Positions 5,613 to 8,960 of a stretch of DNA of 8,960 nucleotides are shown in pieces. The first letter of the stretch is position 1; each line of letters begins with the position of its first letter. The position numbers were made by a program, and so were the translations under genes. Under the pieces are notes generated by a model. The model was given only the letters and a program-made list of their open reading frames with translations. It ran no database searches and was not told where the DNA came from. Origin of the DNA: Treponema sp. UBA3819 (GTDB lineage: Bacteria; Spirochaetota; Spirochaetia; Treponematales; Treponemataceae); the NCBI GenBank assembly GCA_002369025.1, contig DFDV01000101.1, positions 1 to 8,960 on the forward strand. The letters run 5' to 3'.

Positions 5613-7015
5613 TGTTTAACCGGATTTCTTTTCATCTGAGGGGGCGACTCAAAGAAAGCGGCCGTGACATGACCGTCGGGAAGCCCTCCTCCCTGATTAT
5701 CTTCTATTCAATTCCCCTGCTCCTTGGAAACATTTTTCAGCAGATGTACAACATGGTGGATACGATTATCGTAGGCCGCCTCTTGGGAACCAATGCCCTG
5801 GCCGCTGTTGGAAACACAGGCCCCATGAATTTTCTGGTACTGGGTTTTGCCTATGGAGTGACCAGTGGCTTTGCAGTCATTACTGCCCAGCGTTTTGGCG
5901 CCCATGATGAAAGGGGCCTGCGCTGGTCAGTAGCAATGAACATCATGCTGAATCTGGTGATTGGAGTGATAATCACCCTGCTTTCCTGCCTCCTGACCAT
6001 GCCCATTCTCCGCGCAATTAATACGCCCGCAGAAATCATGGAGCAGTCTTTTACCTATATTTTCATCATTTATCTGGGGCTGGGCGCAATGATTCTTTAC
6101 AATGCGTCGGCCTGTATTCTGCGGGCCGTAGGAGACAGCCGTTCGCCGCTTGTATTCCTCATTTTTTCTTCACTGCTGAATATTGTACTGGACCTGGTGC
6201 TGATCATTTTTGGTAAAATGGGCGTTGCGGGCGCGGCTCTTGCTACCGTCATTTCGCAGGCTGTGGCGGGAATCGCTTCTGCAGTCTGGATCTGGATACG
6301 CTATCCCTTTCTTCGGGTGAGCCGCAAAGATTTTGTCTGGGAAAGTTATTTTGCCGTACAGCACCTGCGCATTGGTCTGAACATGGCCTTTCAGTTTTCC
6401 ATCACGGCGATTGGCGTTATTGTCCTGCAGGGTGCACTCAATGTATTTGGCGCGGCAAAGATTGCAGGCTACACCGCAGCCCAAAAAGTAGAACAGCTGG
6501 TTACCGTTGCCGCGCAGACGCTGGGCGTAACCATGGCAAATTATGGCGGACAGAACTGGGGTGCAAACCGCATTGACCGCATTAAGGACGGCACAAACAA
6601 GGCGGTCATCATTTCCCTCATTTTCAGTTTTATCGCCTTGGTCCTGGCCTGGCTCTTTTCTGACCAGATGGCAGGCATGTTCATCAGCGGAAGCCAGCCG
6701 GAAGTTCTGGGAGCCGCCCGCATTTATCTGCGCGTCTGCGGTACCTTCTTCCCCGTACTCTTTCTGCTTTTTATCTACCGCAATATATTACAGAGCATCG
6801 GCATGGGCTTCTGGCCCCTCATGGGCGGCGTTTTTGAGCTGATTGCCCGCATACTGGTGGCTTTTCTGCTTCCGCATTTTATCGGCTACACGGGAATTTG
6901 TCTTGCAGGCCCTGTCGCATGGATTTTTGCCACACTGCCGCTGGGTATCGCCTACTATAAGATTATGGCCGGCCTGAATAACGAGAATATTCTGCAGTTA
7001 AAAACGAGAAAATAA
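5612..7015 (+). CDS. MATE family efflux transporter
   Basis: Inner-membrane exporter of the multidrug and toxic compound extrusion family, driven by a sodium or proton gradient. The 467 residues give about twelve membrane segments in two homologous MatE halves (about 27-190 and 245-410). The N-terminal stretch PLLLGNIFQQMYNMVDTIIVGRLLG (parts of 35-59), followed by ALAAVG, is highly typical of the family. Length is normal. The ATG overlaps the preceding TAA (TAATG), so translation is probably coupled to the ACT-domain gene. An internal ATG at 5669 (Met20, before TVGKPSSL) matches where many family members begin, so the first 19 residues could be an extension. The substrate is unknown. It ends convergent to the methyltransferase gene. 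Confidence 0.93.
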   Translation: MFNRISFHLRGRLKESGRDMTVGKPSSLIIFYSIPLLLGNIFQQMYNMVDTIIVGRLLGTNALAAVGNTGPMNFLVLGFAYGVTSGFAVITAQRFGAHDERGLRWSVAMNIMLNLVIGVIITLLSCLLTMPILRAINTPAEIMEQSFTYIFIIYLGLGAMILYNASACILRAVGDSRSPLVFLIFSSLLNIVLDLVLIIFGKMGVAGAALATVISQAVAGIASAVWIWIRYPFLRVSRKDFVWESYFAVQHLRIGLNMAFQFSITAIGVIVLQGALNVFGAAKIAGYTAAQKVEQLVTVAAQTLGVTMANYGGQNWGANRIDRIKDGTNKAVIISLIFSFIALVLAWLFSDQMAGMFISGSQPEVLGAARIYLRVCGTFFPVLFLLFIYRNILQSIGMGFWPLMGGVFELIARILVAFLLPHFIGYTGICLAGPVAWIFATLPLGIAYYKIMAGLNNENILQLKTRK

Positions 7016-7034
7016 AAAAGAGTCTTCTTTTGTC

Positions 7035-7928
7035 CTACTTGCGGGCAACGATTACCATGGTTTTTGCGCTTTCATTGTAGGGCGCAAATTCAAAGTCACC
7101 GTAGACTTCGGCACTTTTAAATCCAATGCCCAGCAAAAGTCGCTTGAGTTCGATTGCAGAATAGAGTCTCTGCACAAATTCATGCTCAATGCGACCGCCG
7201 GTCTTGTTGTCTATCAGAATCCAGCGCGAGCGCAGTCCTTCCCATGCCCCTTCTACGGTAAATTCTGTAAGGACGGTTTTTCCTGCCCGCTCAAACCATT
7301 CACCAGGGGTAAAGTACTGTACGGCAATTTCCCGGCTTGTCATTTCCATGATAAACCAGCCACCGTCCTTGATTGCGTCACAAATGTGCTTGAGGATTTG
7401 CACGTCCTCTTCCATGGTGTCGCAGTAGCCGAAAGAGGTGTATACATTGATTGCCGCATCAAATTTTTTATCTGTGGTGTAGGTGCGCAAATCCGCATTG
7501 ACCAGAGAAATGTCCACTCCCTCATCGGTAGCGGTTTCGGCGGCGGCATCCAGTTCTGCCTGAATAATGTCTACTCCGGTAACATCAAGGCCAAGCAGAG
7601 CCAGTTCTACACTGATTCTTCCCGGACCACAGCCTGCGTCAAGAATACGGGCACCTTTTTTAAGTCCCGCAATTTTTTGTATGGCCGCCGCAACTCCGGG
7701 TGCTTCTGCCCAGTGGGCGCTGTCAAACATGATGGGCCCGTAGTTTTTCCAGAAATCTTCGTTTTCAAACCATTCTTTTTTCTGTCCTGTCATGCCTGCA
7801 GTATTTGAACCTGTGTCCGGCACAAGAGGCTGAAAGGTAAATGCTTCATCTGATGGCATATTTGCGGGTTTTGTCGTGATTTTTTCTGTTTTTGCCTTTG
7901 ATTTAGCAGTTTTTTTGGTTTTTGCCAT
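7035..7928 (-). CDS. Class I SAM-dependent methyltransferase with basic N-terminal tail
   Basis: Probably a cytoplasmic enzyme that transfers a methyl group from S-adenosylmethionine to an unknown substrate. The Rossmann-type core begins near residue 92. Motif I is ILDAGCGPGR (95-104), and the acidic residue ending the second strand is Asp120 in DVTGVD. Later come VNADLRTY, the motif IV-like FDAAINVYTSFGY, and a GGWFIMEM post-motif. A C-terminal region ends in VIVARK, as in many Methyltransf_11/25 relatives. The 297-residue length includes about 60 residues before the core. Residues 1-20 are rich in Lys, Ala and Thr with no hydrophobic stretch. A strong AGGAG six bases before the ATG supports this start. 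It follows the TAXI gene after an 85-bp gap containing a hairpin. The substrate cannot be identified. Confidence 0.9.
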   Translation of the reverse strand: MAKTKKTAKSKAKTEKITTKPANMPSDEAFTFQPLVPDTGSNTAGMTGQKKEWFENEDFWKNYGPIMFDSAHWAEAPGVAAAIQKIAGLKKGARILDAGCGPGRISVELALLGLDVTGVDIIQAELDAAAETATDEGVDISLVNADLRTYTTDKKFDAAINVYTSFGYCDTMEEDVQILKHICDAIKDGGWFIMEMTSREIAVQYFTPGEWFERAGKTVLTEFTVEGAWEGLRSRWILIDNKTGGRIEHEFVQRLYSAIELKRLLLGIGFKSAEVYGDFEFAPYNESAKTMVIVARK

Positions 7929-7934
7929 GAAAAT

Positions 7935-7939
7935 CTCCT
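7935..7939 (-). promoter_or_regulatory. Shine-Dalgarno sequence of the methyltransferase gene
   Basis: AGGAG on the minus strand, six bases before the ATG at 7928. It supports the upstream start that includes the basic N-terminal tail. Confidence 0.75.
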
Positions 7940-7959
7940 GGAGTTTGGAAAAAGCGGGG

Positions 7960-8006
7960 TCCAGGGGAGAAGAAACCTTGCTCTAAAAGGTTGCGTCGCC
8001 CCTGGA
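7960..8006 (-). other. 47-nt imperfect hairpin between the TAXI and methyltransferase genes (possible terminator or attenuator)
   Basis: The outer stem TCCAGGGG (7960-7967) pairs perfectly with CCCCTGGA (7999-8006), and the inner stem AACCTT (7974-7979) with AAGGTT (7987-7992), around a seven-base loop. The six bases between the stems on each side also pair at three of six positions, so the whole is one long stem with three isolated mismatches. On the minus strand, a run of five T begins six bases after the stem (7953-7949), which is too far for a textbook intrinsic terminator. It may partly end TAXI transcription, stabilise its 3' end, or control the methyltransferase gene, whose Shine-Dalgarno sequence is about 20 bases further on. 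Confidence 0.6.
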
Positions 8007-8013
8007 AAATCCT

Positions 8014-8960
8014 TTATTTCAATACGCCGATTTCTTTGTAGTAGCGTGCTGCACCGTCATGAAGAGGAAGACGGGCAATATCAAGAACTGCAGCCTGAGG
8101 TGTGAGTCCCTTAAGGTTTTTCTGAGCCTGACCCAGTTCGTCAATGTGTTCCCACAGAGTTTTGGTCAGCTGATAGACTGTTTCTTCATCCAGATCGGTT
8201 GAAGTGAACATGGTCATCTTGATTGCTGAAGTCTGTACATCCTTGTCCTGATTGGGATAGGTGCCTGCGGGAATTGTGTATGCGGCATACCAGGGGAAGG
8301 TCTTCTGCAGGGTCTGGATGATGTCATCAGTGATATCTACCAGTGTACAGCCTGCGGAACATGCCTGAGAAACTGCGGCGGCGGGAGTACCACTCATAAT
8401 CCATGCACCGTCAAGAGTTCCGTTCTGCAGCATGTCTGCCGCATCACCGAATGCAATGTATTCAGGGCGGAAGTCATCGGGATATTTGAGGCCGGCTGCC
8501 GTGAAGTGATTGTTGCATTCACCTTCAACGCTGGAACCTGCGGCTGCAACGGCAAAATGCTTACCCTTTACATCTGCCAGGGTCTTGATGCCTGATTTCT
8601 GGGTCACTACAACCTGGTTGGGGTTAAAGTAGAGGCCTGCAATGACGCGGAGTTTTTTATTCTCGTGACCGGTAAATGAATCCAGTCCGTAGTAGCTCTG
8701 AAAGCAGTTTGAGCTGATGGCAATGGAAACCTGAGACTCACCGTCTGCAATCTGATTCAGGTTGTCCAGACCGCCGTTTGAAGCCTGGCTTGATGCTGAT
8801 ACAAAGTCAATATTCGTATCCCACATATTGCTGATTGCCGCACCAACTGCATAGAGGGCACCGGAAGCGGTTGCTGTGGGGAACTTGATTACCACACGCT
8901 CATGTGATCCTGCTGCTTTTTTTGTACAGCCTGCCATGGAAAGTGTAAGGGCTGCCGCAA
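8014..8960 (-). CDS. TAXI-family TRAP transporter solute-binding lipoprotein (5' end beyond the window)
   Basis: Extracytoplasmic binding protein that would deliver a solute, often a C4-dicarboxylate, glutamate or related acid, to a TRAP-type membrane permease. The frame stays open to the right edge: before the ATG at 8937 it reads AAALTLSMAGC, the end of a lipoprotein signal peptide. That ATG is therefore internal, and the lipid-bearing Cys is encoded at 8926-8928. Family features follow: the TATASGALYAVGAAI opening, a QVVVTQKSGIKTLADVKGK stretch, the AAGSS loop, AADMLQNGTLDGAW, PWYAAYTIPAGTYPNQ, and the C-terminal HDGAARYYKEIG. About 316 residues are visible, near full length apart from the start of the signal peptide. 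No TRAP permease is encoded downstream; one may lie upstream, beyond the edge. The ligand is unknown. Confidence 0.92.
   Translation of the reverse strand, partial: AAALTLSMAGCTKKAAGSHERVVIKFPTATASGALYAVGAAISNMWDTNIDFVSASSQASNGGLDNLNQIADGESQVSIAISSNCFQSYYGLDSFTGHENKKLRVIAGLYFNPNQVVVTQKSGIKTLADVKGKHFAVAAAGSSVEGECNNHFTAAGLKYPDDFRPEYIAFGDAADMLQNGTLDGAWIMSGTPAAAVSQACSAGCTLVDITDDIIQTLQKTFPWYAAYTIPAGTYPNQDKDVQTSAIKMTMFTSTDLDEETVYQLTKTLWEHIDELGQAQKNLKGLTPQAAVLDIARLPLHDGAARYYKEIGVLK

Noticed and set aside
5343..7015. New defence or toxin-antitoxin module from the small ACT gene plus MATE overlap
   Set aside because: Both proteins match well-known families in metabolism and export. Nothing suggests a toxin, nuclease or immunity function.
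7016..7034. Intrinsic terminator between MATE and methyltransferase genes
   Set aside because: AAAAGA and TCTTTT can pair around a four-base loop (about 7016-7031), but the stem is short and nearly all A-T. It may still help end transcription by position, but I would not annotate it firmly.
7182..7808. 208-residue open frame antisense to the methyltransferase
   Set aside because: The methyltransferase frame has clear motifs and a Shine-Dalgarno sequence; this frame has neither.

Overview
The window reads as an ordinary bacterial chromosome segment with nine protein-coding genes, eight complete and one cut by the right edge. They are tightly packed, with no rRNA, tRNA, CRISPR array, integrase or transposase visible. 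Base composition is roughly balanced. The gene set looks most like a host-associated or anaerobic spirochaete such as Treponema: a TAXI-type lipoprotein, a COG1101/COG4120-type ABC transporter, a UPF0237-type ACT protein and a MATE exporter. That placement rests on family recollection, not a search, and is only moderately likely.

Layout, left to right. Bases 1-292 hold no gene. They carry an array of degenerate 10-bp repeats (core ATCYGTGT), including an inverted-repeat dyad with an A-rich centre and six perfect tandem copies. A good promoter follows, then proC (+ strand, proline biosynthesis). Convergent with proC is a minus-strand group read from right to left: ABC permease, ABC ATPase, then the bifunctional NAD(P)HX repair enzyme nnr. 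Upstream of that group, also on the minus strand, is a rhomboid intramembrane protease with a repetitive, charged C-terminal tail. A 52-bp divergent intergenic region separates it from a plus-strand pair, a small ACT-domain protein and a MATE exporter, whose stop and start codons overlap. Convergent with the MATE gene are a class I SAM-dependent methyltransferase and, upstream of it, a TAXI-family TRAP solute-binding lipoprotein that runs off the right edge. A long imperfect hairpin lies between those last two.

There is no obvious single pathway. The ABC permease and ATPase form two parts of an importer whose binding protein is not here, and the TAXI protein is a binding protein whose membrane partner is not here. 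nnr looks like a housekeeping passenger behind the ABC genes. The ACT and MATE genes are translationally coupled, which hints at a functional link.

The most interesting non-coding signals are two. First, the dyad-symmetric decamer array stands in front of proC. Second, several genes (proC, the ACT gene, the ABC permease, and less clearly the rhomboid) have a sigma70-like -10 box only 5-7 bases before the ATG and no Shine-Dalgarno sequence, which predicts leaderless mRNAs. The genes that sit behind another gene (nnr, methyltransferase) have clear Shine-Dalgarno sequences. I see no clear evidence of a new defence or mobile system here.
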